DNA of 64,000 bases from Methylobacterium frigidaeris (GTDB lineage: Bacteria > Pseudomonadota > Alphaproteobacteria > Rhizobiales > Beijerinckiaceae). The stretch covers positions 85,543-149,542 of the forward strand of contig NZ_BPQJ01000013.1 in assembly GCF_022179185.1 (NCBI RefSeq), written 5' to 3'. Made by a program: the position numbers and the translations under genes. Of the stretch, positions 10,689 to 19,533 are shown one piece after another; positions within the stretch are counted from its first letter, which is position 1; every line of letters starts with the position of its first letter. The notes beneath the pieces are model-generated. The model saw only the letters and a list, made by a program, of their open reading frames with translations, had not been told where the DNA came from and searched no databases.

Positions 10689-11153
10689 TCAGAAGCCGAA
10701 ATGGCTGAGCCCCGGATGGTCGTCCGGGCGGCGGCCCAAGGGCCAGAGGAAGCGGCGGTCCGCCTCCGCGATCGGCTGCTCGTTGATGCTGGAATGGCGG
10801 ACGCGCATCAGCCCGTCCTCGGCGAATTCCCAGTTCTCGTTGCCGTAGGCTCTGAACCACTGGCCGCTGTCGTCGTGATACTCGTAGGCGTAGCGCACAG
10901 CGATGCGGTTGCCGGCGAAGGCCCAGAGCTCCTTGATGAGGCGGTAGTCGAGTTCCCGGTTCCACTTGCGGGTCAGGAAGGCCTCGACCTCCTGACGGCC
11001 GTTCAGGAACTCGACGCGGTTCCGCCAGCGCGTGTCGGTCGTGTAGGCCAGGGCGACCTTGGCGGGATCGCGGCTGTTCCAGCCGTCCTCGGCGAGACGG
11101 ACCTTCACGATGGCGCTCTGTTCGTCGAAGGGCGGCAGCGGGGGGCGGGACAT
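10689..11153 (-). CDS. NTF2-like/SnoaL-fold protein (DUF1348)
   Basis: 154 residues with the DUF1348 signature: an N-terminal helix, [20 protein letters not shown], the motif [19 protein letters not shown], then [20 protein letters not shown] and [14 protein letters not shown]. The fold is a cone-shaped alpha+beta barrel used by ketosteroid-isomerase-like enzymes and binding proteins. No enzymatic activity is established for DUF1348. It lacks a signal peptide, so it is cytoplasmic. The ATG at 11153 is followed by [15 protein letters not shown], a usual start. It is not obviously linked to its neighbours. Confidence 0.85.
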   Translation of the reverse strand: MSRPPLPPFDEQSAIVKVRLAEDGWNSRDPAKVALAYTTDTRWRNRVEFLNGRQEVEAFLTRKWNRELDYRLIKELWAFAGNRIAVRYAYEYHDDSGQWFRAYGNENWEFAEDGLMRVRHSSINEQPIAEADRRFLWPLGRRPDDHPGLSHFGF

Positions 11154-11265
11154 GGCGGGCTCCTCGAAGGCTTGCGGGAGTGGACGAGTGACCGAGCGAG
11201 GCGCGGGTCGGCGCCTCGCGTCGGTGGGCTCCCTCCGCCGACGCGAAGCCGGACGTCGCGGCCCG

Positions 11266-12216
11266 CTACTCCTTGTGCGCGAACAGGTAGGTGCCGCTCG
11301 CCAGCTCCCTATTCTTCTGGTCGCTCAGCTGCGTCACGTAGGGCTCCTGGAGGAGCGAGAGCGGGTCGGCGGTGAAGTCGGAGAGGCGGCGCGACAGGAA
11401 GCGCTTGCGCACGTCCGGCGGCAGGCCGGCGGCCCAGGACTGGATCATCCAGGTCAGGCTCCAGATCGGCAGGAGCGAGGCCGGGACGTACTGGTGGTCG
11501 ACCGCGAGGTGGCCGGCGAACAGGTTGCGCAGGCCCTCGCCGGTCATGTTGTAGTAGTGGTGGGGATAGCCGTGCAGCGGCTGCAGGAACGGCACCGCGC
11601 AGACCAGGCGCCCACCGGGCTTGAGCACCCGGGCGATCTCGCGGGCGCAGGCGAAGGGATCGCGGACATGCTCGAGAACCGCGATCGAGATCACCCCGTC
11701 GAAACTGTCGTCCCGGAACGGCAGAACCTCACCGATGCCGAGCACGTCGGTCGTGTCGTAATCGGCGATCTCGAGGTTGACGACGTTGGCGTAGTAGCGG
11801 TCGCGGCGGCCGGCGCCGCAATCGAGGATGAGCCCGTCCGGATTGGACGCGATCAACTCCTGGACGTGTCCGTCATAGGCGTTCTGCGAGACGTTCGGGC
11901 TGTCCTCCGCGCCCGAGAGCGCGCGCAGTTCCTCGCTGAGGTAATCGTACTTCTCGCCGATCCGGCGGTGAGGCAGGTCGTCCCGCATCAGCGGCGCGAG
12001 CCGCGCGAGCTTCTCGGCCCGCATGGCCTCCAGGCCCTCGGGGAGACGGCTCTGGCGCCGGCCCTGGCGCAGGCCGTGCTTGTCGAAATGCGCCCGGCCG
12101 CTCGCCAGGCGCCCCTCGCGCACCGCGAGATGGAGATCCGGATTGGCCGCCAGGTAATCGGCCTCGCGGAAGGTCGCCGCCGTAGCCGGCTCGACCATGT
12201 CGAGATAGGACGTCAC
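11266..12216 (-). CDS. SAM-dependent methyltransferase, class I
   Basis: 316 residues. An N-terminal segment ([16 protein letters not shown] ... [12 protein letters not shown]) is a short repeat-type module often found fused to glycosyltransferases and other surface-glycan enzymes. The methyltransferase core follows: [20 protein letters not shown] (SAM-binding loop), [20 protein letters not shown] and the [13 protein letters not shown] strand. The GTG at 12216 is preferred because AGGGCAGG lies just upstream and it starts 9 bp after the hydrolase stop; ATG 12198 is an alternative. The frame stays open far upstream into the hydrolase, but that is a shadow. The methyl acceptor is unknown; a glycan or lipid is the likeliest guess. 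Confidence 0.85.
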   Translation of the reverse strand: MTSYLDMVEPATAATFREADYLAANPDLHLAVREGRLASGRAHFDKHGLRQGRRQSRLPEGLEAMRAEKLARLAPLMRDDLPHRRIGEKYDYLSEELRALSGAEDSPNVSQNAYDGHVQELIASNPDGLILDCGAGRRDRYYANVVNLEIADYDTTDVLGIGEVLPFRDDSFDGVISIAVLEHVRDPFACAREIARVLKPGGRLVCAVPFLQPLHGYPHHYYNMTGEGLRNLFAGHLAVDHQYVPASLLPIWSLTWMIQSWAAGLPPDVRKRFLSRRLSDFTADPLSLLQEPYVTQLSDQKNRELASGTYLFAHKE

Positions 12217-12224
12217 GGCCTGCC

Positions 12225-12773
12225 CTAGAGAGTGCGCAGAAAGCCGGCGAAGCGCATCAGCCCCTCGGGCCAGGGCCCGTGCCCGCTCTCGGCGTTGAGG
12301 TGCCCGGACTCGCCGGCATCGACCAGTTCCGCCCCCCAGGCGGCGGCGAACTCGGCCGCACGGTCGTAGGCGGTGTAGGGATCGGTCCGGCTCGTCACCA
12401 GGACCGACGGGAAGGGCAGGGGCTCCCGCGGGATCGGCGCGAAGGTGCGCAGGACCGCCGGCGTGTCCGGCCGCTCGATGTCGGGAAGCGCGACCAGGAA
12501 AGCGCCGGCGACGCTGCCCTTGGGCAGGTATGGCGCCGCCTGCACGCAGGAGATCACGCCGAGGCTGTGGGCGACCAGCACTGCCGGCCGGCTCGAGCCC
12601 TGCACCGCCGCGATCACCGCATCGCGCCAAGCCTCGGGCTCGGGCTGGTCCCAGCTCTGCTGGGTCACCCGGCGGGCAGTCGAGAGACGCTCCTGCCAGC
12701 GGCTCTGCCAGTGTTCGGGCCCGGAATTGGTATAGCCCGGGACGACGAGGATGTCGCAATCGGCCGATCTCAT
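12225..12773 (-). CDS. RBBP9/YdeN-family alpha/beta hydrolase
   Basis: 182 residues, the full length of this family of small serine hydrolases. The N-terminal strand motif is ILVVPGYTNSGPEHWQSRW. The nucleophile is Ser70 in VAHSLG, the acid Asp131 in SRTDPY, and the base His158 in GESGHLN, followed by GHGPWPEG as in RBBP9-like enzymes. It is cytoplasmic, with unknown physiological ester or amide substrate. It lies 9 bp upstream of the methyltransferase and is probably co-transcribed with it. Confidence 0.88.
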   Translation of the reverse strand: MRSADCDILVVPGYTNSGPEHWQSRWQERLSTARRVTQQSWDQPEPEAWRDAVIAAVQGSSRPAVLVAHSLGVISCVQAAPYLPKGSVAGAFLVALPDIERPDTPAVLRTFAPIPREPLPFPSVLVTSRTDPYTAYDRAAEFAAAWGAELVDAGESGHLNAESGHGPWPEGLMRFAGFLRTL

Positions 12774-12841
12774 GCCGCACCGTTACAGGCAGGACGCGGA
12801 AGCGTCGAGACCATCTTGGTCCGCCGCAGCGTCGGGAGCAT

Positions 12842-13942
12842 CTACTCCGCCGCGACCGCCGCGGGAGCGACGCCGAGGAGGCCGGGGCCGACATGGAGCG
12901 CCAGGCCGGTCGAGGCGAGGTTCTTCAGCTTGGCCTCGACCTCGATGTCGCACCAGGCCAAGTGGCGGGCCACGACGTCGTTGAGCGCCCGGTTCCACAT
13001 CATGTCGGAATGGGCGGCGAGGTCGCGGCCGTTGAGGCCCGTCGCGGTGAGGCCTGCGAAGTCCGGCAGGGCGTCCGGGTCGTGACCGGGCAGCACGTCC
13101 TCGCGCGAAACGCTGACATGGCCGACCGGCCGCACGCCGCGCCAGGATTCGATCACCCTGGCGATCCGCGGATCGTCCGGCTCGATGTACTCGCCGCGGC
13201 TGTGGATCCAGTGGTGGTGCAGGTCGAGCACCACCGGCACCGCGTCGGCGAGGCGAAGGACCTCGTCGAGGCCGAAGGCCGATTCGTCGTTCTCGACCGT
13301 GACGAGGTCGCGGGCCACCTGGGAGACCTTCGCCAGGTTCACCCGAAACGCCTCGACCCCGGGGTCGCGGGCGCCGACATGGATGTTGACGTGGGCGCCG
13401 TGCGGGTGCCACCCGCCGCCATAGCCCATCATCGCCATCACCTCGGCGTGGTAGTCGAGCTCGGCGATGCCGTTCGCGAGCGCTGCCGGGTTGCGGCTCG
13501 CCAGGATGCAGAACGGGCCCGGATGCATGCTGAGCCGCACGCCGCCCGCCCGCGCCGCCTCGCCCACCGTGGCGAGCCCGGCCTCGATGGTGCGGCGAAA
13601 GTCAGGATCGGCGTAGAGGTCGCGCACCTCCGGATGGGTGTAGCCCGGGAGGATCGAGCTCGCGAGGCGGAGCAGCCGCTCAAGCGGCGGCCGTCCCGCC
13701 ACCCAGGCGACCTGGCGCCCCATCGCGGCGAGGTTGTGCGTCACCACCGCGACCAGCTTCTCGCGGGCCGCCACCGGATCGAGGCGGCGCAGATGCGCGA
13801 TCGTCACCGTGGTGACGTTCATCGTCATCGCGGCGTCCTTGGCGGCCTTCACCGTCTTGTGCCGGCCGGGCGGCTCATCCGGGATGAACTTGCAGCAGAA
13901 GCCGAGGCGGGGGCTGGAAGCGGGGGAGGGGGTGGAGGTCAT
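12842..13942 (-). CDS. uvsE: UV damage endonuclease UvsE
   Basis: 366 residues of the UvdE/UvsE family, a TIM-barrel metalloenzyme that nicks DNA 5' to UV photoproducts and abasic sites, giving an excision route independent of UvrABC. Recognisable blocks are LGFCCKFIPDE at the N-terminus, LASSILPGYTHPEV, RLSMHPGPFCILAS, HGAHVNIHVGARD, LVTVENDES, VVLDLHHHWIHSRG and AAHSDMMWNRA. The repeated His, Glu and Asp residues are the expected metal ligands. The ATG at 13942 gives the normal N-terminus; the frame is open upstream without family resemblance. UvsE is common in pigmented, sun-exposed Methylobacterium. Confidence 0.92.
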   Translation of the reverse strand: MTSTPSPASSPRLGFCCKFIPDEPPGRHKTVKAAKDAAMTMNVTTVTIAHLRRLDPVAAREKLVAVVTHNLAAMGRQVAWVAGRPPLERLLRLASSILPGYTHPEVRDLYADPDFRRTIEAGLATVGEAARAGGVRLSMHPGPFCILASRNPAALANGIAELDYHAEVMAMMGYGGGWHPHGAHVNIHVGARDPGVEAFRVNLAKVSQVARDLVTVENDESAFGLDEVLRLADAVPVVLDLHHHWIHSRGEYIEPDDPRIARVIESWRGVRPVGHVSVSREDVLPGHDPDALPDFAGLTATGLNGRDLAAHSDMMWNRALNDVVARHLAWCDIEVEAKLKNLASTGLALHVGPGLLGVAPAAVAAE

Positions 13943-13997
13943 GGCCGACAACGCGGCGTGCACCGTCACGGGTCCACGCGACTCCGACGGGACGTAT

Positions 13998-14025
13998 GGG
14001 TGGCCCCCAAGTGGGTGGCCCCAAG
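13998..14025. repeat. Short tandem duplication
   Basis: GGGTGGCCCCCAAGT is followed at once by GGGTGGCCCCAAG, an imperfect two-copy direct repeat just upstream of uvsE and beyond the terminator of the next operon. It probably arose by slippage; no function is evident. Confidence 0.5.
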
Positions 14026-14052
14026 AAAAAGGCCGGCCCCTCGGGGCCGGCC
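14026..14052 (-). terminator. Rho-independent terminator of the membrane-protein operon
   Basis: A perfect 10-bp stem GGCCGGCCCC/GGGGCCGGCC (14031-14040 with 14043-14052) with a two-base loop and five A residues (14026-14030), which read as a T-run on the minus strand. It sits 24 bp after the stop of the gene at 14076 and ends that operon before uvsE. Confidence 0.9.
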
Positions 14053-14075
14053 GGTCATGATCGGAGAAGCCCGAT

Positions 14076-14864
14076 TCAGTGCGTCTGCCGTCCCGGCTCG
14101 CCGGTGCCGGACGTGCCCTGTCCGGGCTGGTTCTTGCGCAGCTCGTCCGACGCGGCGTTGGCGGCCGCGACGGCGGCGTCCTGGGCCTGGTCGAGGGCGC
14201 TCTCGACGAACTGACGGCCGCGCTCGGTCGCCTCGCGGGCGTAGCGCAGGCCCTGGTCGCGAACCTCGTCGGCGTAGGCGCCGACCGTCCGATCCTCCTG
14301 GCGCGTGCGCGGCAGGAGCGAGCCGAGCAGCATGCCGGCGGCAAGGCCGACGACGCCGACCAGCACCGGATTCTCCGTCACGAAGCGCTCGACGGCGCTC
14401 TGACCCTGCGCGAGGCGCTCGCTGCCGCGGTCGCGCAGGTCGGCATAGCGCTGGGAGCCGGTCTCGATCCGATCGCTAGCCCAGTCGCGGGCGCGGTCGA
14501 GGGCCTCGGAGCTGCGACCGCCGACGGCGCCGTACGCCTGGCTCGCCTGGGCGTGGGCGCGCTCGACCGCCTCGCTGGCGCCCTGCTTCAACCTGTCCGC
14601 AGTGGCATCGGCCTTGGCACGCAGCTGCTCGGCGGTCTGGCTGATGCGCTCGCCGATCACCGAGGCGGCCTCACTCGCCCGCTCGGAGGTCTGGGCGGTG
14701 GCGTCCTTCACCGTGTCGCCGGCATTGCGGGCCGCTCCCTCCGCAGCGCCGAGGTTCTGGCGGACCGTGTCGTGATCCTGGTGCAGGTTGCGCTCAGGCC
14801 CGGTGGCCGGGGTGTGGGCCGAGGGCGCGCCCGGATTGGCCGGGTTGATGGTGTGCTCTGCCAT
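14076..14864 (-). CDS. Ala/Arg-rich membrane-anchored helical protein (ElaB/YqjD/DUF883-like)
   Basis: 262 residues. About 170 residues of low-complexity amphipathic helix, rich in Ala, Gln, Glu and Arg (for example SERASEAASVIGERISQTAE), precede one hydrophobic segment (NPVLVGVVGLAAGMLLGSLL). A basic and acidic cytoplasmic tail follows. This layout matches ElaB/YqjD-type proteins, which tether helices (in E. coli, ribosomes) to the inner membrane in stationary phase; the assignment is by architecture, not by a unique motif. The ATG at 14864 has GGGAG at good spacing. It is the last gene of a four-gene operon and is followed by a strong terminator. Confidence 0.75.
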   Translation of the reverse strand: MAEHTINPANPGAPSAHTPATGPERNLHQDHDTVRQNLGAAEGAARNAGDTVKDATAQTSERASEAASVIGERISQTAEQLRAKADATADRLKQGASEAVERAHAQASQAYGAVGGRSSEALDRARDWASDRIETGSQRYADLRDRGSERLAQGQSAVERFVTENPVLVGVVGLAAGMLLGSLLPRTRQEDRTVGAYADEVRDQGLRYAREATERGRQFVESALDQAQDAAVAAANAASDELRKNQPGQGTSGTGEPGRQTH

Positions 14865-14973
14865 GGCTCGGATACTCCCTGGCAGGTCTTGCGACGGCGG
14901 TGCTGGTGCCGTTGCAGCCTGCGGCGAAACGAAGGTTCGAGAAAACGGGCGCCGGCTTCGGGCCGGCGCCGCA

Positions 14974-15369
14974 CTACATCCGCATTCCGTCGGCGACGCG
15001 ATCGGCGGCCGGGTGCGCGGTCGGCCGGTCGGGGTCATAGACCCGGGCCGCGCCGGTGTTGAGCACCGGCACCGCCTCGGCGCCGTTCATCGTGGCGTCG
15101 AGGTGCTGACGGCGCTGCGATTCCCGGGCGACGCGGTGGATCAGCCAGCCGATCCCGGCGACGATCAGCATGACCGGCACGGGGTTGCGCCGCACCGCCT
15201 CCAGCGCTCCGTCGTAGAGGCCGCTCGCCGGGGAGTGCCGCACCGTGCCGAGCATCTCGTCGACGATGCTCGCCGGGGAGAGCCGGCCCTGGATCTGATC
15301 GATGGTGCGATCGAGCCGCGCCCGCGTCTCCTCGATGTCGTGTTCGAGCTCGTTGATCGACTGGGTCAT
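14974..15369 (-). CDS. DUF3618-type small membrane protein
   Basis: 131 residues. It begins MTQSINELEHDIEETRARLD, the short charged coiled-coil repeat that defines DUF3618, followed by TIDQIQGRLSPASIVDEMLG. A single transmembrane helix (PVPVMLIVAGIGWLIHRVA) and a hydrophilic tail come next. The start overlaps the stop of the upstream holin-like gene by four bases (ATGA), so the two are translationally coupled. Function unknown; members usually stand beside YqjE-like genes, as here. Confidence 0.82.
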   Translation of the reverse strand: MTQSINELEHDIEETRARLDRTIDQIQGRLSPASIVDEMLGTVRHSPASGLYDGALEAVRRNPVPVMLIVAGIGWLIHRVARESQRRQHLDATMNGAEAVPVLNTGAARVYDPDRPTAHPAADRVADGMRM

Positions 15370-15791
15370 CCCGACACCCTCTCGGACAGGACCCTCGCAT
15401 CCTGGCGCACCTGGCGCGTCGTGCGGGTCGGCGTCAGCGTGGACAGGGACATGGCGCTGCGGCCCCAAAGGGCCAGCCCGATGCCGATCACCAGGAACAC
15501 CGCCCCGACGATCAGGGCGGCGAGAGCCTCCGAGTTCACCACCGTGGCGAGCCACTTCACCAGGGCGTCGGTGAGCACGAGCAGGGCCACGACGGCGAAG
15601 ACCGCGGCGCCGACCATCATGCCGAGCCCGAGGAACAGAGACCTCAGGTTGTTCGACATCTCGGTGCGGAAGAGGGCGATCTCCTTGCGGGCGAGGTCGG
15701 TGGTCTCGCGCAGGGCATCGCCGAGGAGCCCCTGGATGCTCCCAGGGGATCCGTTGCCGCCGATCGGGCGGCCGGCATTGGGGTCGGCCAT
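15366..15791 (-). CDS. Holin-X/YqjE-like membrane protein (DUF1469)
   Basis: 141 residues. A short N-terminal region precedes LLGDALRETTDLARKEIALF, the family's amphipathic helix, and then two transmembrane segments (LGMMVGAAVFAVVALLVLTD and LIVGAVFLVIGIGLALWG). This is the YqjE/phage-holin-superfamily-III arrangement. There is no lysis gene nearby, so a true holin role is unlikely; homologues are stress-associated inner-membrane proteins. The ATG at 15791 follows AAGGAGG at nine bases. Downstream overlap couples it to the DUF3618 gene. Confidence 0.82.
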   Translation of the reverse strand: MADPNAGRPIGGNGSPGSIQGLLGDALRETTDLARKEIALFRTEMSNNLRSLFLGLGMMVGAAVFAVVALLVLTDALVKWLATVVNSEALAALIVGAVFLVIGIGLALWGRSAMSLSTLTPTRTTRQVRQDARVLSERVSG

Positions 15792-15807
15792 GGCGGATGC
15801 CTCCTTA

Positions 15808-16470
15808 TCAGGCCGAGTAGCGCGGACCGGAGGGGCCGGTGCGGTACGGGTCGGGCCGGGCGGTCTCGGGCTCGCTATGGGCACCGGGAACGTCCCGGTA
15901 ACCGGCCGACCCGCGCGTGCCGTACGGATCTGACGTCCGGCCGGCAGCCCCGCGCGAGCGGTCGGCACCGACCTCCGGTCCGCGCGCGAAGGCGTCGCGG
16001 CCGTCGAGCACGTGCGCGGGATGGGCCGAGGACTTGATGAAGCGGGCGGCGAGGAAACCGGTGAGGAAGGTCGCCACCGCGACGGCCGCCGGCCGGCGAC
16101 GGGCCACCGACTCGATCTCGCTGTAGAAATCCTCGAAGCTGCGCTCGCGGATCGATCCGGAGAGCTGCTCCAGGCCGTCGGCGGCGCTGTCGAAGAACGC
16201 CTTCACGTTCGGCTGCTGATCGAGCTTGCCGCCGGAATCGCGCAGGGCCTGGGCGAGATCGGAGACCGACTGGGCGGCGTCGCCCTTGCGCCGATCGACG
16301 TAATCGTTGACCTGCTCGCGGGCCGACTCGACCAGGCTGAAGCCGCGCTCCATCGCGACGTCGCCGAGCTGGCGCACGTCGTGGCGCAGGTCGTTCCAAT
16401 CCGCCGGGCGCTCGCCGGGGGCGTTCCGGTCCTCTGCCCGGTGCTGTCCGTTCTCGTAACCCGCGCTCAT
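15808..16470 (-). CDS. Nutrient-deprivation-type membrane-associated protein (first gene of stress operon)
   Basis: 220 residues. A polar N-terminus with WNDLRHDVRQLGDVAMERGF is followed by a long helical region (SLVESAREQVNDYVDRRKGD, then VSDLAQALRDSGGKLDQQ). A hydrophobic patch (AAVAVATFLTGFLAARFI) and a Gly/Ser/Arg/Pro-rich disordered tail complete it. It resembles rhizobial nutrient-deprivation-induced (Ndi-type) proteins in order of parts. The ATG at 16470 has GGAG eight bases upstream. It starts the operon 15808-14076 and is preceded by a candidate stress sigma-factor promoter. Molecular function unknown. Confidence 0.72.
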   Translation of the reverse strand: MSAGYENGQHRAEDRNAPGERPADWNDLRHDVRQLGDVAMERGFSLVESAREQVNDYVDRRKGDAAQSVSDLAQALRDSGGKLDQQPNVKAFFDSAADGLEQLSGSIRERSFEDFYSEIESVARRRPAAVAVATFLTGFLAARFIKSSAHPAHVLDGRDAFARGPEVGADRSRGAAGRTSDPYGTRGSAGYRDVPGAHSEPETARPDPYRTGPSGPRYSA

Positions 16471-16550
16471 CAGGGCACTCCATCCTCTTTCAGCGCGGCG
16501 GGCAGGCCGGACCGGCCACCGCGCCGAACACATGCGACGATATTGCGGGT

Positions 16551-16575
16551 AACAGCAGCCAAGGCGCCCGGTTCC
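16551..16575 (-). promoter_or_regulatory. Candidate EcfG (general stress) promoter for the membrane-protein operon
   Basis: On the minus strand, GGAAC (16575-16571) is followed after exactly 16 bases by TGTT (16554-16551). The alphaproteobacterial general-stress sigma factor EcfG is known to use GGAAC-N16/17-CGTT, so this site differs at one base. It lies ~80 bp upstream of the first gene (start 16470), a plausible leader length. The match is short, so it needs support from expression data. Confidence 0.45.
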
Positions 16576-16782
16576 GGTCTCATCCAAGGAGGAATCGAGG
16601 CGGGATTCCTGTGGAGCGCCGGGCACAGCCCGTCCGGGTGCGATCGCCGCCGGATTCGCCGAAAGGGTTGACCAAATCGCGCGGATCGCGCTTGCTGCCC
16701 GTGCGTTTTCTCCGTCGGGGGCGGATGGACGCGGCGACGTTCCCGCCCCACAAGGTCCGTGCAGCCGGAGTCCATACCCGCC

Positions 16783-18201
16783 GTGTCACGCCTCATCATC
16801 GTGTCGAATCGCGTCGCCGTCCCGGATGCGGGTTCCAAGGCGGTCGCGGCCGGCGGGCTCGCCGTCGCCCTCAAGGAGGCCTTCACGGCCTATAAGGGGT
16901 TGTGGTTCGGCTGGAGCGGCAAGATCACCGACAACCCGTCCTCCGAGCCGGTCATCGCCGACCGGGGTCGGGTGCAATACGCGGTGATGGACCTCTCGCC
17001 CCAGGATCACCGCGAGTATTACAGCGGCTTCGCCAACCGGGCGCTCTGGCCGATCATGCATTACCGCCTCGGCCTGGCAGCGTTCTCCCGGGCCGATTAC
17101 GCGGGCTACCAGCGGGTCAACCGCATCTTCGCGCAGGCGCTGGCCGGCCTGATCGAGCCCGGCGACCTGATCTGGGTCCACGACTATCACCTGATCCCGC
17201 TCGCCTCCGAGTTGCGGGGCCTCGGGGTCTCGAACCCGATCGGCTACTTCCACCACATCCCGTGGCCCTCGGGCGAGGTGTTCAACACCCTGCCGGCCTC
17301 GACCGAACTGCTGCGCGCGGTCTCCGACTACGACCTGATCGGCCTGCAGACCGACAGCGACGTGCACAACCTCTCGCGCAACCTCGTCGACGAGCTGCGG
17401 GCGATCCCGCTCGGCGGCGGTTCGCTGATGGTCGACGGGCGCCGCACCCGCATCCGCAGCTTCCCGATCGGCATCGACGTCGACGGCTTCCGCCAGGCCG
17501 CGGAGCGCGCCGGCATGAACCGCACCGTGCGCGACACGGTGGCGGGCCTGCGCACCCGTAAGCTGCTCATCGGCGTCGACCGGCTCGACTACTCGAAGGG
17601 CGTGCCGGAGCGGATGGAGGCGGTGGAGCGCTTCTTCGCCTCGAACCCCGACCAGCGCGGCAACGTCGTCTTCCTGCAGATCGCCCCGAAGTCGCGCACC
17701 GAGGTGCCGGAATACGAGCAGCTCAGCCGCGACGTGAACGAGGTCCTAGGCAACATCAATGGGTCGCTCGGCGAGCCGTCCTGGACGCCGATCCAGTACG
17801 TCACCAAGGCCTATCCTCGTGCCGTCCTGGCCGGCCTCTACCGGGCGGCCCGGGTCGGCGTCGTCACGCCGATGCGCGACGGCATGAACCTCGTCGCCAA
17901 GGAATACGTCGCCGCCCAGAGCGAGGATGATCCGGGCGTGCTGGTGCTGTCGAAATTCGCCGGCGCCGCCCGCCAGCTGCCGGAGGCGCTGCTGGTGAAC
18001 CCCTACGACCGGTTCGAGGTGGCGGAGGCGATCCGCGCCGCCCTCTACATGCCCAAGGCCGAGCGCGTGGAGCGCTGGAAGCCGATGTTCGAGCGCATGG
18101 CACGCGAGGACGTGGATTGGTGGGCCAGGAGCTATCTCGGCGAGCTGGAAGGCTTCCGGACGGTCGAGCGCGAGCCGCCGGCGGCGGCGGAGGCGCGGTA
18201 G
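16783..18201 (+). CDS. otsA: Alpha,alpha-trehalose-phosphate synthase (UDP-forming)
   Basis: 472 residues, GT20 family. It joins UDP-glucose and glucose-6-phosphate to trehalose-6-phosphate, the first step of the OtsAB trehalose (osmotic and desiccation protectant) pathway. Visible blocks are [14 protein letters not shown] at the N-terminus, [55 protein letters not shown] (donor/phosphate site) and [15 protein letters not shown]. The GTG at 16783 gives the usual [10 protein letters not shown] start; GTG 16759 would add eight residues and cannot be ruled out. No otsB is adjacent. It is divergent from the stress membrane-protein operon, which supports a shared osmotic or general stress role. 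Confidence 0.93.
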   Translation: MSRLIIVSNRVAVPDAGSKAVAAGGLAVALKEAFTAYKGLWFGWSGKITDNPSSEPVIADRGRVQYAVMDLSPQDHREYYSGFANRALWPIMHYRLGLAAFSRADYAGYQRVNRIFAQALAGLIEPGDLIWVHDYHLIPLASELRGLGVSNPIGYFHHIPWPSGEVFNTLPASTELLRAVSDYDLIGLQTDSDVHNLSRNLVDELRAIPLGGGSLMVDGRRTRIRSFPIGIDVDGFRQAAERAGMNRTVRDTVAGLRTRKLLIGVDRLDYSKGVPERMEAVERFFASNPDQRGNVVFLQIAPKSRTEVPEYEQLSRDVNEVLGNINGSLGEPSWTPIQYVTKAYPRAVLAGLYRAARVGVVTPMRDGMNLVAKEYVAAQSEDDPGVLVLSKFAGAARQLPEALLVNPYDRFEVAEAIRAALYMPKAERVERWKPMFERMAREDVDWWARSYLGELEGFRTVEREPPAAAEAR

Positions 18202-18236
18202 GGATCGGATCCGGCACGTCGGGGCCGCGCGTGAAT

Positions 18237-18260
18237 CCTCTCCCCCTTGTGCGGGAGAGG
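18237..18260. repeat. GC-rich REP-like palindrome
   Basis: CCTCTCCC (18237-18244) and GGGAGAGG (18253-18260) form an eight-base stem. It lies between the convergent otsA and TetR genes. Related CCTCTCCC/GGGAGAGG hairpins recur near 22.0, 22.2, 35.8 and 49.5 kb, so it belongs to a dispersed repeat family. Confidence 0.7.
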
Positions 18261-18437
18261 GGAACCACGTTTCCGGATAGGACGGAACCGTTCTGACAGG
18301 CACCATACCCGGTACCGTCCTGCTGCCCCTCACGACCGGACGCAGTGCTGCGCTCGGCCCGATCTCACCCTCCCCGTAGCGGACGGAGATTCGGGCGCGG
18401 CCGATGTCATGCTGTTTTCGTGAACCGTGCGAGCGAT

Positions 18438-19076
18438 TCAACTCGCCCCAGGTGTAGTCCGGCCCGCCTTCAGCCCCCCCATCAGGAACGCGATCATCGC
18501 GTCGAGGGCTGGTACGAAATCCTCCGGGCACTGCACCACCAGCACCGGATGGCAGAACCGCACGATCGCCGTGTGGACGCAGCGCGCCGCCACCGCCGGA
18601 TCCTCGACCGCGAACTCGCCCCGCATCACGCCGTCGGCAATGACGCGCTCCAGCACGGCGGTGATCCGGTCGACGTGGTGGCGGCACACGTCCCAGCTCT
18701 CGGACATCGCCGCCTCGACCATCTCGTGCATGCGGGGATGGCCGGTGAAGCGGCCGACGGCGTCGCGGTGCAGGAAGACGATGACCTCGCGCAGGCGGAC
18801 CTCGGCAGCGAGGTTGGGCCGGTCCGCGATGGCCGCGATGCGCGCCTCGACCTCGCCGATAAGGCGCGCCACCACGGCCTCGTTGATTGCCTTCTTCGAG
18901 TCGAAGAAGCGGTACACGTTGGCCGGGCTCATCCGCAACGTCTTGGCGATGTCGGCCACGGTAGTTTTCTGGTAGCCGATCTCACGAAAGAAGCGCTCCG
19001 CCGTCGCAAGGATGCGGCAACGGGTGTCGGGCGAGGTTTGCTCGACCGGTGGGGATGCGGACAGGGCAGGGATCAT
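18438..19076 (-). CDS. TetR/AcrR-family transcriptional regulator
   Basis: 212 residues. The N-terminal DNA-binding domain is clear: RILATAERFFREIGYQKTTV, ADIAKTLRMSPANVYRFFDS, KKAINEAVVARLI. The C-terminal ligand-binding region resembles the TetR C-terminal domain of AefR-like regulators, with VCRHHVDRITAVLERVI. The ATG at 19076 gives a short polar leader before the HTH; an inner start is possible. Upstream on the same strand is a 65-residue gene (95-bp gap). Its regulated gene is not evident; the nearest divergent gene is the glutathione peroxidase at 19534. Confidence 0.88.
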   Translation of the reverse strand: MIPALSASPPVEQTSPDTRCRILATAERFFREIGYQKTTVADIAKTLRMSPANVYRFFDSKKAINEAVVARLIGEVEARIAAIADRPNLAAEVRLREVIVFLHRDAVGRFTGHPRMHEMVEAAMSESWDVCRHHVDRITAVLERVIADGVMRGEFAVEDPAVAARCVHTAIVRFCHPVLVVQCPEDFVPALDAMIAFLMGGLKAGRTTPGAS

Positions 19077-19170
19077 CCGCGAAGCCTATCGTGCCGATCA
19101 CATGCTGGTCAAAAGGCACCGGCAACCTTCATGCCGGGTGTGGCATCTGCGTCACCCGGCGCGAGGGGGA

Positions 19171-19368
19171 TCAGGAACCGAATTGCGAGCCCAGCCGCTC
19201 CAGATACTCGGCGAGATCGATGCCGCCGACCTTCTTCCCGTAATCGAAGCGCATGCCGGGCCGGATCGCCACGCTCTCGCGGGCCGTGGTCAGGGTGACC
19301 GGCTTGGTGCAGACCCAGGCCCCGTCGCGGTGATGCTCGAAGTAGTCCAGAATCTCGTGCCTGCCCAT
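19171..19368 (-). CDS. Conserved small protein, 65 residues, function unknown
   Basis: A short polypeptide MGRHEILDYFEHHRDGAWVC followed by TKPVTLTTARESVAIRPGM and FDYGKKVGGIDLAEYLERLG. GGGAGG lies six bases before the ATG at 19368, a good ribosome site, and composition is coding-like. I do not recognise a named family, though similar short proteins seem common in Methylobacterium-like genomes. It has no signal or membrane segment. It precedes the TetR gene and may share its transcript. Confidence 0.65.
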   Translation of the reverse strand: MGRHEILDYFEHHRDGAWVCTKPVTLTTARESVAIRPGMRFDYGKKVGGIDLAEYLERLGSQFGS

Positions 19369-19533
19369 CTCCGGCCTCCCGATCAATGCTGCCGGACAAC
19401 GTGACAATCGGGCGGAAGTTCGCGGGAAGTTGCACTCGCTGAGCGGACTTCGCCCAAGCTTGAGCATCCGCGGCCGCTTGCGCCGCTCCGCCGCCCGGGG
19501 GACACTCGGACGAGTTCGCAAGGAACCATCCCG

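Noticed and set aside
15366..15791. Prophage origin of the holin-X-like gene
   Set aside because: There is no endolysin, capsid, integrase or other phage gene nearby. The gene sits in a chromosomal stress-protein operon with DUF3618 and YqjD-like partners.
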